From Adineta steineri (lineage: Eukaryota > Rotifera > Eurotatoria > Adinetida > Adinetidae), in the NCBI GenBank assembly GCA_905250115.1, contig CAJNOI010000153.1, forward strand, positions 29,451-93,450: DNA of 64,000 nt, read 5' to 3'. The notes under the pieces were generated by a model. The model had not been told where the DNA came from. It worked only from the letters and a program-made list of their open reading frames with translations, and did no database searches. The translations under genes and the position numbers were made by a program. This document shows, piece by piece, positions 23,992-36,843 of the stretch. Every line of letters begins with the position of its first letter. The first letter of the stretch is position 1.

Positions 23992-24657
23992 TCAGATATA
24001 GAATAATGCAATAACCTACTTGATTATATAAAAGATATAAGATAATTGAAACTCGCCACGTTTCAGATTCTAAAATCTAATCTAATAATATTTTACTATG
24101 TTTATCTTTTACTCAATATAGATAAGGACATTTGACTCCATTTAGATAAAAACAGCTCAAATAATTTGAATAGATATCTTCATATTCAATAGAGAATAAG
24201 AATAGGTAAACTTATTTTTAATTACGATATCTATATTAAAATCGACTTTATAAAGCTCTATTTAAACTAAAACCTATAGCTTCCTATGCTCTTTCACTAA
24301 TACATATAAAGAATCATTTCTGTCTTTATGTTTTCATAATCTAAAAAAGAAATAAAGCAAAAAGAAAATATAAATTATCACTTTCTTGTTTATTTTATAC
24401 ACCGGTCTCACAATTACTCCTTCTTGATAGAAGCATAACTCATAGCATCAGACATTGTGTCAAAAAAAAATTATATATATATATATACGTATATACATAA
24501 AAATAAAATATTGATTGCTCTTGACAAAAACAAAAAAAAAATAAAATAAAAGATGATTCACTCGGGAAAAACAAAGTAATAAAATGACTTAGAAAATACA
24601 CACACTATATACAGTTTAAAAAAAAAAAGGCAGGCAGAAAAATTATTGAAAATAGGA

Positions 24658-26624
24658 TTACTTTTTCGCAGATTCATCAGAAACTTCATCATCATCATTA
24701 TGAACAGAAGCCATTCGTGTTTGTTGACCAGTATAACGTCGTTTTTTAAATGGTAATTGCTCAATAAATTGTTTATTTGTGTCTACTTGTTGAACTGGTT
24801 TATCTTCTTCATTATCATGTCGTTTATTTTGTAAAATCGACATCGATTCATTTGTTTGAAGAATATTGCATATACGTGAAGGTATCGGTACAACTGGTGG
24901 TGGTGGAGGTTGAAATAAATTTGCTGATGTATAATGTGTAAATTGTAATGAGCGATGATCAATAGGTGTTAATATATGTAATGGTTGTGTTGAATGTTGG
25001 TTTGGGTTTGAAATTAAAAAAATATTTGCATTACCATTTAATGGTGTTAAATCATATGATGTACCAATTGGATTTGTAGCTGTTGTTATATAGGCTAAAT
25101 TCGTTGAAGGAAGTATATATGTTGGTAATGAATGAGATTGTGGTAATTGAAATAAACCAGACAAATGTGAATATGATGTTAGAGGAAGACTCGTATTTGA
25201 CGATGTTGGAATTTGTATTGGTATTGTTGTTTGACCAGTTGTATGGGAAGGAAAATGAGGAGAATGAGATAGAATTTGTAGACGTTGTGGTTGAGAATAT
25301 TCATTAGATTGTGATCCACTTGAAGTAGAATTTAATTGAGAATATTCATTGAAACTTGTTGAACCCAAAGATGAATGAACTTCTAATAAAAGAAAAGCAT
25401 AGCGATATAATACAATCTGGATTTTAAAGAACAGATATTAATCTATCTAGGGATTTAGTATTATCAAAAGATAGTGATAGACATACTATCACATAATATC
25501 CTTTAAAATAAACATGAATACCAGACAAAAAAATCTTAGTTGAGTCACTAGAGAAATGTTTCGTTTTTCTATTTTTACCTGAAGTTCTTGATGACGATGG
25601 AGTAGGAAAATGAACAGGTGATGTAGTACGATGTTGTTTTGTTCGTGGTGATCGTAATGGATATGGCGCATGAGTCGATGGTGAATGTACTCGTGGTCGT
25701 GTTGATGAATGTTGGGTGGTATTATGCACTGTTGGTGGTGGTGGAGGAGAAGCACTTTTTGTATTATTTTTTGATGATACAGTTTCACTTTCTGTTCGTG
25801 AACGTGTTTTCGGTTTATTTGTTTCTGTTCGTTCTTTTAATTTAGCTGTTTGTTGTCGAGTTTTAGGTTTTATTATTGGTTCAACAATATTTTCTTCTTC
25901 TTTCATCTCATTTGTCGATACAGTCTAAATTAACAAAAAAGAAATTTCTAAATAAAAATTATTTCAAATCTAAAAAAACTCATACTTGTGTTGATGATAA
26001 TTCTCGATAATATCCTTCATCTAATTCAATTCTTCCAACACCATTTATTTGTTGTTTAGGATTATCGGAATGTTTTTCTGTTTTAGAACTATAATCAAAA
26101 CAACCAAAAAATTGTATACATATACCATCAACAATCATTTTTCCCGAAACACGAATCTAAAATTATGAAATTTTACATCGTTTTTCTTTTTCTAAAATAT
26201 TCTTTACTTTTGATTGATCGTTTTCATCAGGAATACTTTTAACTGAATCAAGACATAATGAATAACCAATATCACGAAATGTCTATATTGATAGATAATT
26301 TCAATGGGTTTTTTTTTATTATTGTATTCTAAATATTTACTTACAACAACTAAATGTTTATTTGAAAGATCTTCATCGAAACTTTTTGTTAAATCAGTTG
26401 AATCTTGATTTGTATTAAAATTATTTTCTCGAAATTCATTTCGAAGTGGAACATAGAATACCTTCAAAAAAAGAAAATGACGTAATAAATAATTAAATAT
26501 ATTTCGTAATTTTTTTCTATATGTATTTTATATTTACATCAGTTTCATTTAGAAGTTTACTTAATTCTTCATGATGTTCAAATGAATCTTGTTGAGTAGA
26601 TAAAAGACCAATATCAATAGGCAT
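24658..26624 (-). CDS. Unrecognised 506-aa protein with disordered basic/Pro-rich C-terminal half
   Basis: Six exons (26538-26624, 26345-26461, 26208-26282, 25986-26156, 25579-25924, 24658-25382) join in frame to give 506 aa. The first 175 or so residues look folded: alternating hydrophobic segments such as VFYVPLRNEF, TFRDIGYSLCL and VSGKMIVDGICIQFFGCF suggest a beta-rich domain. After that the chain is Ser/Thr/Pro/Arg-rich (PPPPP, then RTKQHRTTSP), then Gln/Ser/Thr-rich, ending in a basic FKKRRY nuclear-localisation-like patch and an acidic Asp/Glu tail. I do not recognise the family; composition suggests a nuclear regulatory protein. It faces YARS2 head to head across 393 bp. Confidence 0.75.
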
Positions 26625-27017
26625 TATGAAATATTTCAATAGAAAAATTCATATATGAATCAAAATGATTCGTTGTTTGCACGGTTGACGCGTTGCTGGG
26701 TGCGTGATGATGATTCCTTCTTCTAGTCTCATGACGTATTTCTGTCATTGGATTGCACGTGCCATTTTCCTTTCCTCGTGGACTTCGTTATCAACAACCA
26801 ATCAAAAACTAATATAGAGGAAGTTAACTATATAACTATTGATGCTCTATGTATTAAAGAGATAATGATGTAAAACGAAAATAAAAGTTAAATTATAAAT
26901 ATGAACATAATAATTCAAGAATTGTTTTTTATAAAATTAAGTTTATCAAAAATTTGATAATTTTCTATGCTAACTATTGAACAAAAAAATATTATTTAAT
27001 TTGGTTTTATTTTCAAG
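26625..27017. promoter_or_regulatory. Divergent (bidirectional) promoter region
   Basis: The start codons of the minus-strand 506-aa gene and of YARS2 are 393 bp apart, so both promoters lie here. The segment around 26680-26800 is less AT-rich than its surroundings, with CACGTG-like and CATTGG/CCAAT-like strings. No individual element is certain. Confidence 0.45.
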
Positions 27018-29891
27018 ATGATAAATATCTTACTAAAACGTTCATTAGTACGATATTATTCGATATCTAAAAGATATTTTTCAACAAATACTAGTGATGT
27101 TTTTAAATTACAAGAACATGGATTTTTTTGTGATAATTTAGCTGAAGTCGAGTAAGTTTTTTACTTCGTAGTTAAGTACAAAAAAAAGCGATTTTATTTT
27201 TAGTGCGAATCTTAGAAAACTTGTTACATCAAAACAACAGACAATCTATTGTGGATTTGATCCAACAGCTAAATCATTACATATTGGTAATTTAGTTGGT
27301 AAATAACTTTCAAATTTATTGTTTAAATAAAATCGAATCCCGATGCTTTTTTGTTAAAAATAGGTTTAATTGGATTATTGCATTGGCAACGAGCTGGTCA
27401 TCAACCTATTGCACTCGTAAGGATATTATGATTGACATAGTAACATTCAATGTTAAATCAAATGCATGATTGAACAGAGCAAAGACAACTAATTTCTATG
27501 TATGAAAATATTAATGAATGTTGTTTATTAATATAGCATGCATAGAACTAATTCTCTTAGTTTATTGTTAAAAATATCGATTATTTCGAAATTTTATTTT
27601 AATAGTATATATTTTGAATGATATTATTATAAAAAATAATTATAGGGTTGAGTTCAATTAATATTACTTTATAGTTAATTATGCTTATTGAAACATGCAT
27701 AAAAATATTTCTTTATTTTTAATGTATAAAATTTTGATAAATGTATGACAATTGACGTTTAATAGTATCATTAAAACTAAAACAATTCATCAAAAATAGA
27801 CGTATTAATTTCTATCTGTACAAAATTGATACAATATAAAATCTATAAGTATGTCAGATAATTATATTTATGATCTTATCATTCAATGTATATAACAAAA
27901 GGCTAAAAGAGTTATAGATGTTATCGATCAATTTTGCTGTCTCTAAAGAAATGTAGAATATGAATTTGTTTGCTGTATTCTTCGGTAGCAGATGTGATAC
28001 TTAATTTTATATTTTATTTTGAAATCGAATATTCATTCGTCAAGATTAATCTGTTTTATCTAATATTTGTGTGTGTCTGTTGATTTTTTTGAATTTAGTT
28101 AGGCAGTGCCACAGTATTAATTGGTGATCCATCTGGCCGATCACAAGAACGTAAACAACATTTAACTAATGACGATATTGTATCTAATACAGAAAATATT
28201 GAACGTTTAATTCAATTAATATTTCAAAATCATGAGAAATATTTTTGGAAAGAACAACAAAAGAAATTATCACCATTAACGTATATAAAACAATTCTTTT
28301 CCCTTTTTTTCTAATTAATTTATATTTATTTATATAAAAAGGGTAGTGAATAATTTATCATTTTATGATAATATGAACACAATTACATTTGTGTCAACCT
28401 ATGGTCCACATTTCCGAATGAATCCATTACTTTCACGTAAAGTGTATGTTAAAATCTTGCTTTTTATTATTATTATCTTATTTAATGAAATAATTTAGAA
28501 TTAAAACACGTCTTGAAACATCTCATGATGGTTTGGGTTATAATGAATTTAGTTATCAACTTTATCAAGCTTATGATTGGTATTGTTTACTTAAAAAATA
28601 TAATTGTCGATTTCAAGTAATTAAAATATTTTCATGAAATACACTTGATAGTCAGACAATGAACAGTATAATTTAGTTTATCTCGATTAAAAGATAAAGT
28701 CAATCATTTTACACTTATTGATAGATGAGTGAAAAATGAGCTTAGTAATTGTATGTTTACCCTGTAATGAAAGAGTATACTACAATCAGTATAGACATCT
28801 AATACATGTGAGAAATACAAAATATTGAAATTCTTTTAGCTCGGTGGTGTTGATCAAATCGGTAATATGCGAACAGGACATGACTTTATTTCACGTATGA
28901 CAAATTTCGAAGAAGATACTTATGGTATGTTTTTTTCTATAATTTATTTTTAAATTCAATTTATTTTCTCATAGGTGTTACTGTACCATTAATAACAAAT
29001 GAAAGTGGAGAAAAATTAGGTAAAAGTCTTGGAAATGCTTTATGGCTTGATGAAAATCTTTCGACACCATATGAATGTTATCAAGTAAATTTTAATCGAT
29101 AATTATATTTGATTTTTTATTATATATTTTACTTATTTAGCATTTTCGAAATACACCCGATTCAAAAGTAGAAGAATATTTAAAAATATTTACATTTCTT
29201 CCATTAAATGAAATTCAACAACTTATGGAAACACATCGAGTAGATGATATATAAATGAATTTTTATTTAATTGAAACTTTTTTTTGTAATTTAGAATAAA
29301 CCTCATGAATATGCTGCTCAAATTAAATTAGCTAAACAAATAACATTATTAGTGCACGGAGGTTAATATTTAACTTCAAATTGAAAATCTTTAGTTTTGT
29401 TTTGTCGCTAGAGCAAGGACTTGAATCTGCTATACGTAGTACACAAGCAATGTTTGCACAAAATATTGATTTACTTCATAATCTAACAGAAAAAGAAATC
29501 AATGGTCTATCTTATGGCGTTCCGACTATTCAAATGGAACTTAATCCTGGTAAATTGAAATCTAAAGAGGAACACGAACTAATTTTCTATTGTAGAATTA
29601 ACATTACTCGATGTTTGTATGTCTGCGCAATGTTTTTCAAATAAATCTGTTGCACTCAAAGTGATCAATGATGGTGGTGTTTATGTTAATCATAAGAAGG
29701 TATCAAATCCTCAAGCAATTTTTGTTTTTGGTGTTCATATAATACCCAATATGATCACTGTATTGCGTGTTGGTAAGAGGAGGAGAAAAAAATAATAATT
29801 AATCTTCTTCTTCTTCTTTTTTTTGTATTTTATAGGAAAGAAAAATTTCTATATGATTCGATGGACAAATACGGATATAACATTGCGTTAA
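27018..29891 (+). CDS. YARS2: Mitochondrial tyrosyl-tRNA synthetase
   Basis: Thirteen exons: 27018-27151, 27204-27298, 27364-27416, 28099-28280, 28342-28443, 28499-28616, 28840-28924, 28975-29084, 29141-29239, 29295-29361, 29412-29549, 29596-29772, 29836-29891. They give 471 aa. A basic, Ser/Tyr-rich N-terminus fits a mitochondrial presequence. The class I catalytic domain shows YCGFDPTAKSLHIGN (HIGH region), LGGVDQIGNMRTG and GEKLGKSLG (KMSKS loop as KLGKS). The C-terminal S4-like domain reads VNHKKVSNPQ and ends KKNFYMIRW. The enzyme charges mitochondrial tRNA-Tyr. The HIGH motif ends in Asn rather than His. The 682-bp intron at 27417-28098 holds no gene. Confidence 0.95.
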
Positions 29892-30123
29892 ATAAGTTTA
29901 GTTAGTCGTTTTTTTTTCTAATGTTTCTCTAAGTAGGTTTTTTTTTTGTTATAAATTGATGATGTAAACTTTTGCATACCGATATGCGTGTGCGATGAAG
30001 CGCAAAAGGTTCATATATTTTGATCGATTGCATGTATGTATGTTCATTCGATAAGTAAACGAAGGAAGGAAGAGATCGAGAGAGAGAGTACAAGGGCGCT
30101 TAGTTCAAAATTTATAATACTTG

Positions 30124-32900
30124 ATGGATCGAATAAATGACTTTACACAATATTACAGAAAAGGTCGGCAGATAACAATGAATAGCCATAGGAATTCGAT
30201 GTTTTATGAGCCCAAAATGATGACTAATAATCATATCAGTAGAAGATTTAATGGTCCTACGCGAACTTACATGGTCAATGGAAATAAATTGATTATGCGG
30301 AACAGTTGTAAATATGATTCAACGACGAGCAGTGAACAATCGTAAGTAAAAAATATTATAGACAAAAAAATAAACGGAGTTTTACGAGAATTTATAATGG
30401 ATTACTCAGTGCCATATTAAAAAATAAAAGAAGTATGAATATAATTTCAATACCTTGAAAATACGAATAGTTAGTAGTCGATGCAAGAAACTATTTTTAC
30501 TAGAAAAAATCACTATCATGCTTAATTGTAGAAAAACAAAGATTATTGATGAGGCATACTCTAATGAATTTGTTTGAAAAATTTTATTAAAATTCAATAT
30601 ACGTGACAAATATTTATATGTGTGATGAAGAAGTCATTATTTGTAGAATTCGTGAGATTTATACATTAGCTCTTCTTATTAAGATGAAATGTACTGATTA
30701 ACATGTAAGTACATCGTGAAAAGAATTTAAACTTATCTTAATAATCGATCTTATCGAGACGTATCCGTTATTCATGATCGGAAGGACATATACATATACA
30801 TATATATAGATATAGATAAAAGTTATATCAACGACCTAAAGGACTTTATTTATATCACTAATCTGATTTGATAATAAGCACACAAATAGTTTAACTATGC
30901 TATGACAAAATTCGTTCTCATTCTTAATTAAATTTCTCTAAATTATCGACAACAGGATTTAGTAAAATGCTAAGAAATTTCAAAATCTACTAGTAATATA
31001 TATGTAAAAATTACTCCAGTTGTTATATAGATGAATGCGTCACTTTTTTTCTAGATGCAGATTTATTTTTAAACTGAAGGAAAATCATTTCATACAATAA
31101 AGATAAGCGTTACATCCCTCATAAAATAGGGTGTGGTATAAAGATAATACTCCCACCGACACTCGAAAGACGTGAAGTCGGGGGTATGTTATTTTTTTTG
31201 CTAATATATAGGATGAAATCCATTTCACACTAATTATCTGTGAAAAATTTACTATTATTTGTGTATGTAAATATATAATTCTATTTGTTCACTGTTGAAA
31301 TGTAATTACAGATCATTTGTACTGTATTTCAAATTATAAAAATTGAAGGTCAAAAATAAAATTTGATCTAAATAGTAGATTATTTTTCTATATTCGTTTT
31401 CAAAACTAATTACTTTCAAAAGGTTTTTATCTTATACATAATCAGAGAGAAAAAAAACGTCTTAGCTCTCGATTGATGATCACTAAATGTATTCATTTGT
31501 ATTTAATTCTAACGTAGTTATTTAACACTTGTTATATTTCTAGTTTAACACGTAAATATGTTCGTTATTCAAGTTATCTTGACAATAATCAAGAGAATAT
31601 TTATCCACAAAATAATCGTCGATTTCCACCAACATATTCATCATTTCGTATTGAACCAAAAATAACCTATGATGAAAAATGGTTATCAAATAAACAATAT
31701 AATTCACGTGTTACTGCTTATGCTGAAAAACCTGTAGAAAAAATTATTAAAAAACCTATAGTAACATCTTCAAAACGTAAATCACCACAAACAAGTACAT
31801 ATCATGAATCAAATGGACAAGTTGTTCATGAACGAATTTATCCGCCAACAAAAACAACAAAATTATGTTTACGTGTTGCTGTTAATGGCGCATCGAAATC
31901 AATGCGTGGCGATTTACCATTATCAAATTTAAATTTAACTAATGGTGATTTTGGTGATGATGCAGGAATGTTTTTTGAAAATCGAGATAATTGTTTTGTT
32001 GGTAAGTTAGTTTTCGAAAGAAAAAGCAAATAATAAATTTTCTCTATAGGTTTAGCTGATGGTGCTGGTGGAAATCGATCACTTGGTATAAATCCAGCTG
32101 ATTTTTCTCGAGCTATTCTTGCTGCATGTCGAAGTATTCTTCGTCAAACAAATGTACAAACAACTCAATTACCTCGACTTATTCTTTCAGCTATGCAACA
32201 AGTTGAAGCAAGCCATGTTCGAGGTGAAAGCTTTATTAATTCTATAATTAATAGAAAAAAGACATTATATATCTATCTATAGGTAGTAGTACACTATGTT
32301 TAGTAGCACTTGATAAACAAAAAAATTCATTATCAACACTTAATATTGGCGATAGTGGTTTTGCTATTTATCGTAATAATGAACTATATTGTCGATCAAA
32401 ATCAACGATGAATTCAAATGGTAGTGGACCAAGACAGTTATTTGCTGTCAATGGTTCACTTGGTTTACCATGTTTTATTAATGAAAAGTTCGTAAAAAAA
32501 AGACTAACTTAAATCTCATGAACTTTATCTTTCAATTGATTCTCTATTTTTTAGCGAAGTCTTACGAGATTGTTCATTAGATTCGGTTGAAGTTGAAAAA
32601 GGTGATATTATTATTTTATCTTCTGATGGTTTATGGGATGTAATTAAATCTGATCATTTACAACAAATTGTAGAACGAAATACGAATAAAGTAATTTATT
32701 TTCTTCCCAAATTCTTTTTTTTTCAAATAAAAATTTTCTTTAGCATTTACAAGATTTAGCTGATGATCTTCTTAGTCAAGCTGCTGAAGGTAAAATTAGA
32801 TTTCATGTCATTACAACAATACATTTATCTTATTTTAGGATATATTGCTAACGGACGAGATGATATTTTAGTTATTGTATGTAAAGTTGATTCAGTATAA
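30124..32900 (+). CDS. PP2C-type phosphatase, PPTC7-like, with long N-terminal extension
   Basis: Seven exons (30124-30341, 31544-32001, 32050-32223, 32283-32487, 32555-32690, 32744-32789, 32839-32900) give 432 aa. The catalytic part begins near residue 170 with NGASKSMRGDLP, then GDDAG, ADGAGG, GSSTLCLVAL, GDSGF, SSDGLWD and GRDDILVIV. These are the metal-binding Asp and core motifs of PP2C/PPM phosphatases, closest in order to PPTC7, which works in mitochondria. The first 150 residues are basic, Ser/Asn-rich and probably disordered, and the human protein lacks this length. It starts 233 bp after the YARS2 stop. Intron 1 (1.2 kb) is long and featureless. One donor (32488) is the unusual GTTCGT. 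Confidence 0.85.
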
Positions 32901-33124
32901 AAGTTGTTAATATTAACTTTTATATTATACAAAAGAATACCCAAACAAAACTAATTAATTCTATTTAATAGACATTGTTTTGTTTATTGTTATGTAAACG
33001 TTTTTCTTTATATTTCGCATAATTTCTATATGGATTGTAATCAGTACAATCTAAAAGAAAAACGTTTTATTTAATTTAATAATAAATATTATTTACCACT
33101 ATATAAAAGAAAAATATTGAATAT

Positions 33125-34861
33125 TTATTCACTAAAATATAATTATTCAAGAATTTAAATCAAATTAATTTACCTTTCATAATCATGTTTTTTTCGATTA
33201 TGATGAAATTTTTGTTCATATGGTGCTGGACTGACTTCATCAAGAATATGCTATTAGAGTCAATCATATTTTTAGAGAAGCATTATAACCGATAACAAAA
33301 TGATCAAAAGGTCCACTCCGATGGGTTTTAAAAAAAGTTTAGACTGGTGAAACTGATTCGCTTAGATCTCCGAAATATAATAGAAGACATTTTGTTGTGA
33401 GGGAAAGTGTGAATATAAGTTTTTCACTTACATCGTATTTGTTCAAATTTGAAATGAGATTATTTTGCATCTAGAGAGAAAAATAAGAAGTTATGTTACT
33501 GATCAAATAAAGTAATCGATATTCATATATTCATTTTTTTTGAAAACACATTATCGGGTCAGTGAACGATGAGCACATGAGTGTTTAGGACCATAATATC
33601 GACGAAAACAAAGAAAGTCAAGGCAAATATGAATCGACACGAATACAGGAATCTATCGATGTCATCTTTTTCGGGCCAGCGCCCTCACTCACACTCAGAT
33701 GCTTTTGTGTTTACGTATACTTGTGCTCATCGTTTCGGTTCCCCACATTATCACACGACTACTGCAAATGCGAAAAAAATAAAAGGTACTTCTAAACATT
33801 TCCGGCCTGATGATTATATTAATGCAGATTGACTTTAACAATCATACATTGAGAGATTCAAACCTAATGATTCTATGCAAATGAAAAGATTACCTCTTTT
33901 CCTAAAGAATTTGTTTCATAATTTGAACTACTTTTCTTTGCCATTTGAGCATTTGGAATTAATTTCGAATTATCAATTTGTTCTTGTTGCTTTGAATGAA
34001 TATTTATTTTTGGATCTATTTCATTTATTTTTAATTTAGCGATATTATCTTGAGTAAATGCTACATTATCGTTATTATATTTTCTACTTCTTTTATTCTC
34101 TTTATCGAAATGTTTCTATAAATATAAATACTTTTAAAAAAATGAAAAGAATTTATTTATATTACGAATAAAATTTACAATTTCGGTTTTTTCCGCACTA
34201 ACTTCAATTGGTGTCTTCATCTAATTATAAATTAGTTGATTTCTTATTGATTATTTATTTCGTTACCTTTCCTGCACGCGCTAAGAGACGAGTTTTAAAC
34301 TGTTCCATACCACATACAATCTCTTTAATACATTCATCAGGTATCTATAATCGATATATAGTTATTCCATTTGACAAATTGATAGCAACGCTTACATCAC
34401 CACTAGTTGCTCGAGATGAAATTATATTTTTATATTGATGAAAAACATCATTAATGCTTTGTTCATATGTTTTATCAATATCCCTTGTCTAAATATGGCA
34501 AATAAATAATTCTTATAAATAGATTTTCTTACAATTGATCGATAATCATAAAAAATCTTTTCAGATACATTTGCAATAAGTAAATCTTGATTTATATTTG
34601 GCTAAAAATATTGCTAATAAATAAAATACAACTATTCGAATATTATTTACTGAATAAGCTAGAGTTCGTTCAACCAATTCGAATACAATCGATCGCCATT
34701 TATCAATCAATAATACAAAAAACTAATTATATATAAAGAAAATCTTATTTTACTTCATCTAAATCTATTAAATCACGAATTTGTGTTAGAATTTTATCAG
34801 TTGCATCATATAGAAATTTATTGCCAAGATTTATATACATTTGATCCCATGATGTAGCAGC
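33125..34861 (-). CDS. Unrecognised helical protein, 5' end uncertain
   Basis: Ten in-frame exons: 34754-34861, 34651-34722, 34533-34601, 34396-34488, 34267-34344, 34179-34220, 33894-34115, 33432-33470, 33174-33250, 33125-33131. All but the last junction are phase 0. The first five encode an alpha-helical region of about 140 residues (for example RDIDKTYEQSINDVFHQYKN and IVCGMEQFKTRLLARAGK). The rest is Lys/Asn/Gln-rich and likely disordered. Layout and pattern faintly resemble the kinetochore protein NSL1 (Mis12 complex), but the evidence is weak. The top exon has an acceptor and no convincing start codon, so an upstream exon is missing unless translation starts at its internal Met (34840). 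Confidence 0.6.
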
Positions 34862-36843
34862 CTTAAAAGATTTATTTATTTGTAAAATTTCGTGTTGATA
34901 AATAAAGTTTTACTGCAAGAAATGGAATACTAAGAAGAAGAAAAACATATTTAAAAATTTAATATGACAGAGCTTATGAATAAATAAAATATGCGCAATA
35001 GAAGAAGTGCAAGGACTTGAAATACATGATCAAAGTGCGGGCAATATGACATTAAAGTTTATGTCTACAACTATTCTTAGCTAAGTATAATATTTTATTC
35101 AAGCGAATATAATAAATTAGACCATAATAATATTTCTTGTCAACTAATTATTCTTATTTCAACCTATCAGATATCATTTATTTTCCGTTGGCTTACTGAA
35201 AATACGGTCGTGTAATTTTACCAACTATAATTTACTGACAGACACATAGAAATAGTACTATAGGGCTTTTTCTGATTAAAATTAGGATTATAAAAATATA
35301 CTGATTTACATACAATGAATATTTCATTAATTATAGTGCCAATTCTCTTGATACCTAACATCAGTTTTATATAGATTTATTATTGTTGGAATTCTAGCCA
35401 CGGAACTTTCCTAATTTAGTTGGAATTAGAATTTCATTAATATATAGGTCAAATTCAATATTTCACGTATTGAAATACAAAATAATAGATACTTTAATTT
35501 TAACCTTCAAGTACTAAAATGCATTATTAATTGTTAAGAAACTATATGTAGAATATACATGACAGATGGTTTTTGTAATTTTAGTCTTATTCTGTCAAAC
35601 AAGACGTTTTGCAATACTTGACAGTTAAGGTGGAAACATCTGCTAAAAGAAATATTTCCTTTTGTATGATATATATATATAATATAATCAATCAAAATCG
35701 AATTAAATACAAAATAGTCTGACTCTGAATTAGATGGGAATTGGTAGCTATTCTATAAAAATTATAATGATTTGAAGTTACAGATATTTTCGTATACAAG
35801 AAAAAAAGCAACAAGAATTATCCTGAGAATTTCTGTCATTAGATAATATTCTCAAGTGTATGTTCATGTACATCAGTATTGAATAGAAGATTTTTTTTTA
35901 TTAATCATTTCGCACTAACTAATACTCAAGCTAAAGATTTTGATGTTTTTTCTGAACGCATAATTCACATGAATTTTTTATTTATACTCATTAGAAGTGT
36001 CTCGTATTATAAATTATTTTCAACGAGTAACTCGTCGTCAAATACAGTCTTCTTAGACATAATTACTGAAAGTAGGATTACTTATGAAAGAACATTTTCT
36101 TCCGTCTTTTAAAATAGTATAAATTACGATGTTGAGTTTCTCAGTGCATAAATTATTCCGTAAAGGATTCTTTAACATGATTATCAATATAAATTATATG
36201 CAGATAGATTTAATTAAATATGAATAAGATTAAACACATGATTTCCTAGACAAAAATAAAAGAATTTATTTATTTTTAATCGAATATTAGAAGAAACTAT
36301 ATTTATACTTCTATAAATTAATAATTGAATAGAAGAAATTTGGTCTATTTTTCCAGTTATTTATCGAGATATTTCGTACTATTAATAGTCACAAGGAATA
36401 AATATGAATTAATCAATAGAAATATTTCTATTACATATCTAGATGAATGTTATGATTACTATAGAAAAATAATTAAAAAACATATCTTTTATTTCTATTG
36501 ATTAAGTAACAATATTCATGTAATAATAATTTATCATATTCTATACTAATTGATATTATTCATGTATTAAAAATAATTATATACTTTATTATAATACCCC
36601 ATTGACTGGATGGTATTATAAATAGAATAAACTTAAGTGCTTTAACGGCTTATACCTTTTAAACTTCAGTTCATCTAGTTAAAACTATCTGGATTGAGTT
36701 ATTCTTACCAATCATTTGGAATACACCAGACTTGATTATTATTTTCCATTAGTATGAATTTAAGAAAAAAAGAGAAGGCGCTTGTTAATGTATTTAGATA
36801 AAAAAAATGAATTTTATTTTATACAAATGAAACAAAACAAAGA
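34862..36843. other. Intergenic, no gene identified
   Basis: Strongly AT-rich. It may hold the 5' exon of the minus-strand helical gene and the 3' UTR of the GPCR, but nothing specific can be supported. The 35879-36112 open frame has no features of a real protein. Confidence 0.5.
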
